Shown here piece by piece: positions 51,258 through 59,715 of a stretch of 64,000 nt of DNA. Each line of letters starts with the position of its first letter. The first letter of the stretch is position 1. The notes under the pieces are model-generated. The model had not been told where the DNA came from, searched no databases, and saw only the letters and a program-made list of their open reading frames with translations. The translations under genes were made by a program, and so were the position numbers. The stretch covers positions 1,736,001-1,800,000 of the forward strand of contig NZ_OY829290.1 of assembly GCF_963691685.1 (NCBI RefSeq). Direction: 5' to 3'. Source of the stretch: Thalassovita sp. Lineage in GTDB: Bacteria; Pseudomonadota; Alphaproteobacteria; Rhodobacterales; Rhodobacteraceae.

Positions 51258-53056
51258 ATGATGGATTTGAGCGGGTTGGTGAGGTTCTGCGCAACGCCAC
51301 GGATCTTGATGATGATGCAGGTGGCGGGTTTGTCGATGATGAGGATGAGGTGGGCAGCATTTTGCCCCCGCGCTTTCCCGTCCAGCCATTGGGCCAGGCG
51401 GATGGCAAGTTTCACTTTCTGACCGCGCGTGGAGAAAAGGCCGAGCTGACCGCCTCGGCAATGGCCTCGCGGTCCAACCTGGTGGCGCTTTTTGCGGGTG
51501 CGCCGGACCCGATGGCCTCGCTATCGATGATCGGCGCAAAAAAGAGCAAAGACATAGGATTCAACGCCGCCCTTGCCGCAGATGTGTTGATGCAGGCCTG
51601 TTCTGAATTGCCGCTCTTTGACCCTTCGACCTCAATGCGCCATTTCGGCACCTGGCGTGGGTCGACCGAACATCCGGTGGTGCATCTGGGTGAAGAGATT
51701 ATTGTTGGATCAGGAGAGCGCCGCCGGGGTCGTCGGGTCGGTGATGCACTCTATCCGGCTGTTCCAGCCAAGCCCCCGCCAGCCGCCAGACCGGCCCTTG
51801 CTGAGGACCTGGCGCACGTGCGTGACCGGATCCGCGATGCGTGGAGTTGGGGGAGCGGACATGATGCTGACGCGATCATGGGCTGGGTGGGCCAGGCGGT
51901 GCTGGGTCAATATCCATCCTGGCGTACCCACTGCTATATTCGCGGTCGGCATGGTTCCGGCAAAACCACACTCACCAAACTTGTCTCGGATCTCTTGGGG
52001 GGCATGTCTACCGGGGTTAAGAACGGGGCCACTGCCGCCTCGATCCGGCAGATCACCAACCGGCAGGCCATTGCCCGGATCTTTGATGAAGCTGAGGGCG
52101 ATGATCACGGCTCTATCAGTGATGTTGTGGCGCTGTTCCGGCTCATGTCTGGCTCTGATGGAGCAAAGGTTGAACGCGGCACCTCAGACCACGGCGGGGT
52201 GAGTTTTGAACTCTATGGCGCTGGTTTTCTTGCAGCAATCATCCCGGCTCATATGACACCTGCCGATAGATCCCGTTTCGTGATCCTGGCGATGAATGAG
52301 CGACAGGCGAGCGACAACCCGGCGGCAGCGGCGCAGATCCTGGCCAACCTGCAGGCGGACGCAAAGGCGCTAGGGCCAGAGATCTGGCGGCGCATGATCA
52401 CCTTGGCCCCGCAGCGCTGGGATCGCACGTTTCAGGTCTACAATGGCCTGGTGCAAAGCCTCGGCGCACCCTCTCGCACAGGCGACACTGTCGGGGCGAT
52501 TTTGGCCGGGTGGGATTTGATGCTGCATGATCTCCCGCTGTGTGATCCAAAAACCGGCGAGGCCTGCCAAGATCGGCTTGAGCTGGCGCGCAAAATCGCT
52601 CTGCCCTTTGTCGCGGCCTCTCAAGAGGCCGATGAGGAGAGTGATGGAGACCGTTGTTTGCGCGCCATTTTTGCCGGTCTGATCGAAAAGGATCATGGCG
52701 GGCGGATTACGGTCGCTGAGCTGATCCAGAAGGCCCAGAGGGCAGAAAAGGATCCAGAGCCGGATGATCAGCGCATGCTGGGCAGGATCGGTGTGAGGAT
52801 CCAGCCGGGGCCACGGTATCAACGCGATATGTTCATCGCCAATGCAGAGAACCCGCTGCTGAGCAGGGTTCTGGCTGGCTCCGGCTGGATCAAGGGCGGT
52901 CACAGAGCCGCGCTGGATACCATTGGCGATGTCAAGCCATCCCCGAAGTCCATTCGCGTGGCTGGCAAGCCTGCGCGGGGCCTCATTGTGCCTGCGCATC
53001 ACCTGCCGGGCTACCAGCCGTCCGAGACTTCCGAGGATGGGCTGATCGAGGTGTAA
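51254..53056 (+). CDS. Phage replicative ATPase/helicase (DUF927-like)
   Basis: A 600-residue P-loop protein. Walker A is G-R-H-G-S-G-K-T-T (about residues 229-237); a Walker B-like I-F-D-E-A-E-G-D-D follows; S-R-F-V-I-L-A-M-N-E may hold the arginine finger/sensor region. A first 190-residue part is probably regulatory. This layout matches DUF927/primase-associated helicases of phages and plasmids. It starts inside the primase stop (ATGA), so both act together. The gene-less repeat region right after it is a likely place for it to load. Confidence 0.82.
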   Translation: MNDGFERVGEVLRNATDLDDDAGGGFVDDEDEVGSILPPRFPVQPLGQADGKFHFLTARGEKAELTASAMASRSNLVALFAGAPDPMASLSMIGAKKSKDIGFNAALAADVLMQACSELPLFDPSTSMRHFGTWRGSTEHPVVHLGEEIIVGSGERRRGRRVGDALYPAVPAKPPPAARPALAEDLAHVRDRIRDAWSWGSGHDADAIMGWVGQAVLGQYPSWRTHCYIRGRHGSGKTTLTKLVSDLLGGMSTGVKNGATAASIRQITNRQAIARIFDEAEGDDHGSISDVVALFRLMSGSDGAKVERGTSDHGGVSFELYGAGFLAAIIPAHMTPADRSRFVILAMNERQASDNPAAAAQILANLQADAKALGPEIWRRMITLAPQRWDRTFQVYNGLVQSLGAPSRTGDTVGAILAGWDLMLHDLPLCDPKTGEACQDRLELARKIALPFVAASQEADEESDGDRCLRAIFAGLIEKDHGGRITVAELIQKAQRAEKDPEPDDQRMLGRIGVRIQPGPRYQRDMFIANAENPLLSRVLAGSGWIKGGHRAALDTIGDVKPSPKSIRVAGKPARGLIVPAHHLPGYQPSETSEDGLIEV

Positions 53057-53333
53057 CGATTTCCCAAGGACCGCTACGCCACCGTTACGGCGTGCGTTAC
53101 GGGGATAACAGACTGAAAGTAAACTACAATTTTTTAGATTATAGCGGGCGTAACGGCGTAACGGTGAACTTGGGCAAACCCCCAATGCGGCTGCGCACCT
53201 GTGAACTGTAAAAAAACACCGTTACACCGTTACTTAACTACCTTTTTTGCGAAAAAGATTAATAGAGACAGGCCCTTAAGGGCGAAACGAAGGGCGTAAC
53301 GGTGGCGTAACGGTAAGGCAAAAAACGTTACGC
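53053..53333. repeat. GTAAC/GTTAC repeat cluster, candidate phage replication origin
   Basis: About 281 bases without a convincing gene hold ten copies of GTAAC or its complement (first bases 53053, 53084, 53096, 53150, 53158, 53221, 53229, 53296, 53307 and 53327). Seven of them are extended to GTAACGG or CCGTTAC. Pairs have 8- to 12-base spacing in the same orientation. Two A+T-rich tracts (about 53115-53145 and 53234-53270) lie between the groups. This follows the primase and helicase genes, as iteron origins often do. A regulatory array for the NusG-like gene is the alternative. Confidence 0.6.
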
Positions 53334-53360
53334 CCCATGAAAACGGCGGAATAGGCAGCA

Positions 53361-54089
53361 ATGAACGCAATGAGCGACATGAGCGAGGCAGTTATGGCGA
53401 TGGATCAGGGCAGTGAGGGCGAGCGTTTGATCTGGGTTGTGGTGCGGGTTAACCAGCCCCGCAACCCCAATCGGCGCACTGCGTTGATGGGCGCGGAATA
53501 TGAAACCTATCGCGACCGGGCGGGCCATCTCTGCATACGCGCGATCAAGGGCACTGGCAAACGGGTTTCTGTGCCAGAGCTGATCCTGCAGCGCGCAGGC
53601 TTTCGCGTGTTCCAGCCCATGACAAAAGTCTGGCGACAAGTGAACCCCCGCAAGCCTGAGCGCGTGCTGATCCCGCGCCCGATGCTTTCAGGCTGGATGT
53701 TTGTTGGCTGGGCCAATGACCGCAACCGCTTCCCGGAGTTGATGGCGCTGGAGGTAGTGCAGGGTCTGCTAGGCGATCAGGGACGCCCCGCGATCATTGC
53801 CGAGCGGGCGATCAAAGGTTTTATGCGCAAGTGGGCGGGCCGGGGGCAGCATCACAGCTATGCGCGCTACATGCGTACAGGCCATGAGTTTTCAGAAGGG
53901 GATGAGGTGACAGTGACCGCCGGTCCTTTCTCCGGGTTCAGCGCCCAGGTACAGCAGATCCGGGGCAGGCAGGCCGAGATCTTGGTCAGTATTTTTGGGC
54001 GGGCCACCTCGGTTGAAATGGATCTGTTCGACCTCAAAGGCGGTGGGCTGCGCGCTGTCCCGTCGCCACAAACCTCAACCCAAACCTGA
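53361..54089 (+). CDS. NusG-like antiterminator (NGN + KOW)
   Basis: A 242-residue NusG paralogue. The N-terminal part has L-I-W-V-V-V-R-V-N, a L-Q-R-A-G-F-R-V-F-Q-P strand-helix and the P-M-L-S-G-W-M-F-V-G-W core of the NGN domain that binds RNA polymerase. A long basic linker follows. The C-terminal KOW domain begins G-D-E-V-T-V-T-A-G-P-F-S-G-F. The host nusG lies elsewhere, so this is a specialised form like RfaH or LoaP. It sits at the early/late junction, the place of lambda Q. Several possible ATGs occur in the first 15 codons. Confidence 0.85.
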   Translation: MNAMSDMSEAVMAMDQGSEGERLIWVVVRVNQPRNPNRRTALMGAEYETYRDRAGHLCIRAIKGTGKRVSVPELILQRAGFRVFQPMTKVWRQVNPRKPERVLIPRPMLSGWMFVGWANDRNRFPELMALEVVQGLLGDQGRPAIIAERAIKGFMRKWAGRGQHHSYARYMRTGHEFSEGDEVTVTAGPFSGFSAQVQQIRGRQAEILVSIFGRATSVEMDLFDLKGGGLRAVPSPQTSTQT

Positions 54090-54148
54090 ACCTCAAGGGG
54101 GTTGACGCAATACAATTCACGATGGTAATGGCGAAAGAGGATGATCCA

Positions 54149-54367
54149 ATGCGGTCCCTGCCAAAGAGGTACTCACAGGCCAAGCGCCTGGAAGGGCAAA
54201 CCGAGGACCCCAGCTTTCGCGACCAGGCAATCGCCGCCCTGCGAAAGCCAGTGCTACTGCAATTGATCACCACCCCCAAAGAGGCCCGGCGGCAACGCGC
54301 GGGCCTTTGTTGTTACGTGGCCCTGCCACGGGTTCATGCAGGGATGGCAAAGGGGGTTCGGTGGTGA
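54149..54367 (+). CDS. Possible small protein, 72 residues
   Basis: GAGGA lies seven bases before the ATG at 54149, and the frame runs to 54367, overlapping the next gene's start. The product is basic with no recognised domain. An intrinsic terminator-like hairpin lies inside its second half, which argues against a normal gene; only the ribosome binding site speaks for it. Confidence 0.3.
   Translation: MRSLPKRYSQAKRLEGQTEDPSFRDQAIAALRKPVLLQLITTPKEARRQRAGLCCYVALPRVHAGMAKGVRW
54282..54314 (+). terminator. Terminator-like hairpin before the late genes
   Basis: AGGCCCG (54282-54288) pairs with CGGGCCT (54300-54306), with two more inner pairs across a bulge, and is followed by TTGTTGTT. It lies between the NusG-like gene and the morphogenesis genes, as a tR'-like site would. 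The T tract is imperfect. Confidence 0.5.
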
Positions 54368-55071
54368 AGATCGAGCTTGATACGCGAGAGGCCGAGCGGG
54401 CAGTCGGTCGTGTCTTCGCAAACCAGATCCCCTTTGCCATGATGCTGACCCTGAATGAGATCGGGGTGGATGCGCTCAATGCAGTCGAGCGAGAGATCGA
54501 GGATACATTCGACAACCCCACGCGCTGGACCAAGAAAGCGTTTTACCTGCGCCGGGCCAGTAAGCGGAACCTCTTTGCCCTGATCGAACGCAAGACAGCG
54601 GTAGGCCGCCGCAACTACCTGGAGACCCAGAGCCAAGGGGGCGTGCGTCCTCAGACGGGTTTGGAAAAGCTCTTGTCCAAACGTCTGCCTTACTCGGGCC
54701 ACTTCCGCACGGTCACGCCTGCATCGGGCATGCGTCTGAACAAATATGGCAACGTGTCACCGGGTCAGCTCCAGCGGGTGCTGTCAGGTGTGAAGGCACA
54801 GCGCGACAGCGCGCAAAACCAAACAAAGAAATCCAAGGCCCGCCACGGCAAACGCGAGAGCTACTTTGTAGCGAGGGAGGGTCGGCATCTGTCTCCGGGG
54901 ATTTATTCTCGCAAAGACCGAAAGATCAAAAAGGTGCTGCACCTGTCCAGCTCTGCCGCGAACTACCGCGCCAAGCTGAACGTGGGAAAACCTATCGAGC
55001 GAGTGGTGAGCCAGGACTTTGCACCAAAACTGGCCCGCCACCTTCAAAGAGCAATCCGAACCGCCAAATAG
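54364..55071 (+). CDS. Late-region protein of unknown function, basic
   Basis: A 235-residue basic protein. It begins with a likely helical part (A-M-M-L-T-L-N-E-I-G-V-D-A-L-N-A-V-E-R-E). The central segment is very basic (W-T-K-K-A-F-Y-L-R-R-A-S-K-R-N) and the second half is Lys/Arg/Ser-rich. It weakly recalls phage minor tail or head-morphogenesis proteins with N-terminal helices, but it stands before the terminase genes, so I leave it unnamed. AAGGGGG seven bases before a GTG supports this start; the frame is open upstream. Confidence 0.6.
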   Translation: MKIELDTREAERAVGRVFANQIPFAMMLTLNEIGVDALNAVEREIEDTFDNPTRWTKKAFYLRRASKRNLFALIERKTAVGRRNYLETQSQGGVRPQTGLEKLLSKRLPYSGHFRTVTPASGMRLNKYGNVSPGQLQRVLSGVKAQRDSAQNQTKKSKARHGKRESYFVAREGRHLSPGIYSRKDRKIKKVLHLSSSAANYRAKLNVGKPIERVVSQDFAPKLARHLQRAIRTAK

Positions 55072-55102
55072 ACCCCTTTGGGTCCTTCCTGGGGAGGGGC
55101 CT

Positions 55103-55126
55103 CACGGGGGTAATTCGCACCCCGTG
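55103..55126 (+). other. Hairpin upstream of terminase genes
   Basis: CACGGGG (55103-55109) and CCCCGTG (55120-55126) form a 7-bp stem without a T run. It lies in the 152-bp gap before the small terminase gene. It could be part of a cos/pac site or a processing hairpin, but nothing decides this. Confidence 0.35.
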
Positions 55127-55223
55127 TAATTGATGAGTTTCATGATCTCGTTTGGTGCAGATTAGGGTTGATGTTGTTGTTACCTGCTGGGGCGCTGCAG
55201 GGTAGGCCGGGAAAGGAACAGGC

Positions 55224-55916
55224 TTGAGCGAGCGGGATCCGGGCGCAGGCGCGCGCGATCAGGTGGATGCATGCGCGGCGATCGATCAGGATCAACGCGA
55301 GGATCTGCAGGAGACCGGCGCCCAGACTGAGCCGCCCCGTGATGAACCGGTTTTGAACCGGGGGCAGATCGCCCTTTGTTTCGACGTTTCGGAAAACACT
55401 ATCGATAAGTGGATCCGCAAAGGCATGCCTGTGGAAAGCAAAGGCACCAACGGCAAAAGCTATCAGTTCTACCTGTCGGACTGCAAAGCCTGGCGCAACG
55501 CTGAGATTGAAAGCGAGCGCCAATCACAGGCCGCAGCGGATCTGTTCGTCCAGCAGGAGCGGGCCAAATATCTGAACGTTGGTGCAGGATCTGAACGCGC
55601 CGGTATGACGCCCGCCCAGATGCGAGAGATGGCACAGGCCGAGCTGCTGCACATGCAGGCCGCGCAAAAGCGTGGTGCCTTGGTGCATGTCGAGGAGATG
55701 GTGGATCTTATGGATGCGGTGTTTGGCGAGGTGCGTTCAGCATTGGACGGCCTGCCGGATTGGATGGAGCGCGAGTTCGGCCTGTCACCTGAACAGGTCG
55801 AGCGCGCGATTGGCTATTGCGACGGTGTCATGCAGGAGATGCATGATCGCCTGAGCGAGGCGCACCTGGGGCAGGTTGAGGGTGTGATTGATGAAGGCGA
55901 CAGGCGCTTAATCTGA
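55224..55916 (+). CDS. Terminase small subunit (Nu1/DUF1441-like)
   Basis: A 230-residue protein. Residues about 44-75 form a DNA-binding helix-turn-helix (L-N-R-G-Q-I-A-L-C-F-D-V-S-E-N-T-I-D-K-W), as in Nu1-type small terminases that recognise the packaging site. A long helical region and an acidic C-terminal part follow. It starts with TTG, supported by AAGGA six bases upstream, and its stop overlaps the large-subunit start by one base. Confidence 0.8.
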   Translation: MSERDPGAGARDQVDACAAIDQDQREDLQETGAQTEPPRDEPVLNRGQIALCFDVSENTIDKWIRKGMPVESKGTNGKSYQFYLSDCKAWRNAEIESERQSQAAADLFVQQERAKYLNVGAGSERAGMTPAQMREMAQAELLHMQAAQKRGALVHVEEMVDLMDAVFGEVRSALDGLPDWMEREFGLSPEQVERAIGYCDGVMQEMHDRLSEAHLGQVEGVIDEGDRRLI

Positions 55917-58024
55917 TGCAGATCCCTGATCGCCCGGCTGGGCAATCTCCGGTGTTGGCTCCGCTGCCACCGTTCACATCTGCGCGCGATGTGCTGCGGC
56001 GTTGTCTGGCTTCGCTGTTGCCGGCAACCCGCATGAGTGTCGTGGCGGCTGCAACCCGGTTCATGAAGGTGAACGCAAACGGACGGTGGTCTGGCTTTGA
56101 CCCAGAGGTCACGCCCTACATGATCGAGCCAGCCAATATGCTGGCCTCGCGGCTTTACCGCGAGTGGGTTTTTGCGGGTCCAGCGCGGACAGGCAAAACG
56201 GTGGTGATCCTGCAGGGGGTAAATCACGGGATCACTTGCGATCCTGGGGTGATGCATATCACCCATATGACAGAAAGCACCGCTGAAAAGTGGGTCGATG
56301 AGGAGCTGTTGCCGATGATCGAAAACAGCCCGGAACTGGCCAAGCGCCAGGGCATGGGCCGGTCGGATCGCAACATGCTTTCAAAGAAGTTTATCGGCGG
56401 CGCAAAGCTGACCATCGGCCCGCCGACAAAGGCCAACCTTTCGGGCCGCACCATCCGTACAGTGCTGTTTACAGACCTTGACCGGATGCCGCTGACGATC
56501 GGTAAGGAAGGGACGCCCTTTAGCATGGGGGCCAAGCGAAACGAAACGCTTGGCTCTCGCGGGATGACCGCTGCGGAAAGCTCGCCCGGTCATCCGATTA
56601 CGGATCCCGAGTGGCAAGCACAAACGCCGCATGAGGCCCCGCCAGCGGCGGGGATTGTGGATCTCTACAACGGCGGTACGCGGGGGCGGTGGTATTGGGA
56701 TTGTCCTTGCTGCGGTGAGCCGTTCTCACCTTCGTTTGACTACCTGGTCTATGACAAGGATCTGTTGCTTGCAGAGGCCGGTGAACAAGCCTACATGGTT
56801 TGCCCGCATGATGATTGCGGTGGCGTGATCGAGGCCAGCGAAAAGGTAGCACTGAACCGCAAAGGCTATTGGCTGCATGAAACGGCGGCGGGCGGTCTGG
56901 CCCGGATCGAAAGCGGCGACGTGCTTAAATCCGAGCGTGTGTCTTACATGCTGGATGGGGCCGCAGCGGCTTTTGCCTCATGGACGCGCCTGGTTGCAAA
57001 ATACGAAACGGCCCAGAGGGCGCTGCAGGCAACCGGCGATGAAGAACAGCTCAAAGTCGTGGTCAACACGGATCTTGGCAGGCCCTACCTGCCACAGGCA
57101 ATGCGAACCGAAGCCTTGCTATCACTCAAGGATCTGAAAGCCGCGCGGCTGGAGATCCCCAAAAAGGTTGCGCCGAGCTGGGCGCGTTTCCTGATCGCGG
57201 CGGTTGATGTGCAAAAGGGGCGCTTTGTTGTCCAGGTCATGGCCTTTGGGTTGGATGGTCAACGGGTCCCGATTGATCGGTTTGATCTGCATACGCCACC
57301 AGCAGATGCGCCAGGTGCGACGGATCGCGGGCTGCAGCCTGAAAAGTTCATTGAGGATTGGGGGGTCCTTCGGCCTCTGCTGTCAGAGGCATTTGCCTAT
57401 CCGGTTGAGGGGGCGGAGCATGCTTTGATGCCTATGGCTGTCGGGTGTGACTTCCACGGCGAACCTGGCGTCTCTGACCGCGCAGATGCGTTTTGGTCAG
57501 CGCGCAAGGCTGATGGGGAGAAAGATCGCTGGTTCTTCATTCGGGGCTATGGCGGTTTCAAAGTCGATGGTCGGCGTTGGTATAAACAGCCTTCGCGCGC
57601 CAGCAAGGGTGACAAGCCTCGCGCGATCTGGCTGCTCAACATTGCGACCGACAGATACAAGGACACGCTGTTTGCCGCCCTTGGCCGAACTGAGGGCGGA
57701 CCGGGATCGCAGCGAGTGCCGCTCTGGATGGAAGATGACCACCTCAAAGAGTTCACCGCTGAGGTGCGCAAGTCGACCGGCTATGAAAAGCGCCCCGGAA
57801 TGCCGCGCAACGAAAGTATCGACCTGTCGAGCTATGCCCTTGCCGTCGCTGAACACAAGGGCCTCGATCGTCTCTCCTCGGCCACCTCGTTGCCTGAATG
57901 GGCGCTGGAGGGGTGGGCCAACACCTATGCCGTTGCTCAGGCGAGCGATGAAACCACCAAACCCGCGCCCAAACCCGCACGGCCCAAACGGCGTGCGCCC
58001 ACGCGCATGTCATATCTGGAGTGA
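55916..58024 (+). CDS. Terminase large subunit (GpA family)
   Basis: A 702-residue packaging motor. The ATPase has G-P-A-R-T-G-K-T (about residues 88-95) and V-L-F-T-D-L-D as Walker B-like. A Zn-ribbon-like C-P-C-C ... C-P-H-D-D-C insert occurs near 260-300. The C-terminal nuclease region has V-D-V-Q-K-G-R-F and later acidic residues. This resembles the lambda gpA group. Basic, Pro-rich residues end the protein. Confidence 0.92.
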   Translation: MQIPDRPAGQSPVLAPLPPFTSARDVLRRCLASLLPATRMSVVAAATRFMKVNANGRWSGFDPEVTPYMIEPANMLASRLYREWVFAGPARTGKTVVILQGVNHGITCDPGVMHITHMTESTAEKWVDEELLPMIENSPELAKRQGMGRSDRNMLSKKFIGGAKLTIGPPTKANLSGRTIRTVLFTDLDRMPLTIGKEGTPFSMGAKRNETLGSRGMTAAESSPGHPITDPEWQAQTPHEAPPAAGIVDLYNGGTRGRWYWDCPCCGEPFSPSFDYLVYDKDLLLAEAGEQAYMVCPHDDCGGVIEASEKVALNRKGYWLHETAAGGLARIESGDVLKSERVSYMLDGAAAAFASWTRLVAKYETAQRALQATGDEEQLKVVVNTDLGRPYLPQAMRTEALLSLKDLKAARLEIPKKVAPSWARFLIAAVDVQKGRFVVQVMAFGLDGQRVPIDRFDLHTPPADAPGATDRGLQPEKFIEDWGVLRPLLSEAFAYPVEGAEHALMPMAVGCDFHGEPGVSDRADAFWSARKADGEKDRWFFIRGYGGFKVDGRRWYKQPSRASKGDKPRAIWLLNIATDRYKDTLFAALGRTEGGPGSQRVPLWMEDDHLKEFTAEVRKSTGYEKRPGMPRNESIDLSSYALAVAEHKGLDRLSSATSLPEWALEGWANTYAVAQASDETTKPAPKPARPKRRAPTRMSYLE

Positions 58025-58027
58025 TTG

Positions 58028-58237
58028 ATGGCCTATTCCCACGACGATCTCGACAACATCAACGCGGCAATTGCGAGCGGGGCTGACCAGGCGATGATCC
58101 AGGGCGAAATGGTGAAATATCGCAGCCTGAGCGATATGCGCAGCATTCGCAATGAGATCGAGCGGGCGCTTTCCCCGTCCAAAGCGCCCTCAGGTATCGG
58201 CCAGATCTTCGTGCCTTCGACCAGCCGGGGGCTCTGA
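58028..58237 (+). CDS. gpW-like head-tail joining protein
   Basis: A 69-residue protein with the gpW pattern: an N-terminal helix (D-L-D-N-I-N-A-A-I-A-S-G-A), a short hairpin around the middle (M-V-K-Y-R-S), and a second helix (S-D-M-R-S-I-R-N-E-I-E). Lambda gpW joins head to tail and lies between terminase and portal genes, as here. It starts three bases after terL. Confidence 0.75.
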   Translation: MAYSHDDLDNINAAIASGADQAMIQGEMVKYRSLSDMRSIRNEIERALSPSKAPSGIGQIFVPSTSRGL

Positions 58238-58239
58238 TC

Positions 58240-59715
58240 ATGATGCATTTCAACACAGCGAATATGCTGGATCGGGCGATCTTGGCGGTTGCGCCGCGTC
58301 GTGGCCTTGATCGGATCGAGGCCAAAGCGCGCGCCCGGATCTTGATGAATTTCGACGGCGCTGGACGTGGCCCGCGTCTGAAAAGCTGGAAGGCCCCGGC
58401 AACGGATGCGGATGCAGCCAGTCTGGCCGGTCGCGCCCGGTTGCGTCAGCTCAGCCGCGATATGATGCGCAATGCGCCCTTTGCCAAGCGCGCACAATCG
58501 GTGACCACCAACAACGTGGTGGGGCAGGGGATCCAGCCCTCTGTTCAAGGCGCAAACAAGCGCCAGCGCGACAAAGCTGCGACGCGGATCCTTGGCCACC
58601 TCAAATCCAAGTCGCTGGATAAGTACGGCGAACACGACATTTTCTCAGCGCAATCCTTGGTGCAGGATGCCGTCTTTGAGAGCGGCGAGGTGTTGGTGCT
58701 GCGCCACAATCGCCCGGCGCGTGCTGGCCTGGATCTGCCGTTTCAGATCGAGGTGCTGGAAATCGATCACCTCGATCCGACAGTCACTACAGGGCCGGGC
58801 GGCAATGAGGTGCGCGACGGAATTGAATATGATGATGGGGGCCATGTGGTTGCCTATCACATCTATCAACAGCACCCCGGCTCATCCTCGCGCAAGATCA
58901 AGATCAAGTCGGATCGCTGGGTGGCTGACAATGTCCTGCACATCAAGCGACTAGAACGCCCAGGGCAAACACGCGGCGTTCCCTGGCTCGCGCCGGTCAT
59001 GCTCACGATGGGTGAGATGCGCGACTATCTGGAGGCTCAGCTCCTCAAGCAAAAGATTTCTGCGCTGCTGGTGGGTGTGGTCAAAAGCACAAGCGGCGCT
59101 GGCCTGAGCGAGGAGCAAAAGGCGGCTGGTGTGGGTGAGATGCGCCCTGGTGGGATTGTCTACCTTGAGGATGGTCAGGAGATGAACTTTTCTGACCCGC
59201 CGGATGTAGGCGATTTTGATGCTGTTGTGCGGCTTGCCCTGGTCGCCATCGCGATGGGGCTGGGGATCACCTATGAGGCGCTGGCCGGGGATCTGAGCCG
59301 GGTCAACTTCGCCAGCTCCAAGGTGGGTCGCATCGAAATGGATGCGAACATCAAGACCTGGCAGAGCCGGGTCATGATTGGTCAGTTTTGCGATGGCGTG
59401 GCGAAATGGGCGCTGCAGGCCTATCGGCTGACGCCTGGCGCGCACAAAGGCGTTGCGATCCATTGGACGCCGCCCGCGCGTCCGATGATCGATCCCTCGC
59501 GCGAGATGAAACCCGTGATCGAGAAGATCGACAAGGGGCTGACCAGCCGCCAGCGATCTATCCGCGAAATGGGCCAGGATCCCGAGATCATCGATCAGGA
59601 GATCGAGGAGGACGAAGTGCGGGACGCTGAGCGCGCCAAGCGCGTGGCTAAGCGCACCAACCAAGAACAATCCCCCAGTGAACCAGCCGAAGGAGAAGGC
59701 GATGAAGGGAAATAA
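58240..59715 (+). CDS. Portal protein (lambda gpB family)
   Basis: A 491-residue portal. The N-terminal part has R-A-R-L-R-Q-L-S-R-D-M-M-R-N-A-P-F-A, typical of gpB-type portals. V-L-E-I-D-H-L-D-P and G-Q-T-R-G-V-P-W-L-A-P-V follow, then the Y-E-A-L-A-G-D-L-S-R-V-N-F-A-S region. The last 40 residues are strongly charged. It forms the dodecameric ring for DNA entry and exit. It overlaps the protease-capsid gene by 14 bases. Confidence 0.92.
   Translation: MMHFNTANMLDRAILAVAPRRGLDRIEAKARARILMNFDGAGRGPRLKSWKAPATDADAASLAGRARLRQLSRDMMRNAPFAKRAQSVTTNNVVGQGIQPSVQGANKRQRDKAATRILGHLKSKSLDKYGEHDIFSAQSLVQDAVFESGEVLVLRHNRPARAGLDLPFQIEVLEIDHLDPTVTTGPGGNEVRDGIEYDDGGHVVAYHIYQQHPGSSSRKIKIKSDRWVADNVLHIKRLERPGQTRGVPWLAPVMLTMGEMRDYLEAQLLKQKISALLVGVVKSTSGAGLSEEQKAAGVGEMRPGGIVYLEDGQEMNFSDPPDVGDFDAVVRLALVAIAMGLGITYEALAGDLSRVNFASSKVGRIEMDANIKTWQSRVMIGQFCDGVAKWALQAYRLTPGAHKGVAIHWTPPARPMIDPSREMKPVIEKIDKGLTSRQRSIREMGQDPEIIDQEIEEDEVRDAERAKRVAKRTNQEQSPSEPAEGEGDEGK

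Noticed and set aside
53057..53360. Repeat-rich gap as a CRISPR array
   Set aside because: The units are 5-8 bases long in both orientations with irregular spacing, and there are no cas genes.
54102..54116. TTGACG followed by TACAAT, resembling a sigma-70 promoter
   Set aside because: The two boxes are only three bases apart, so they cannot work as one promoter.
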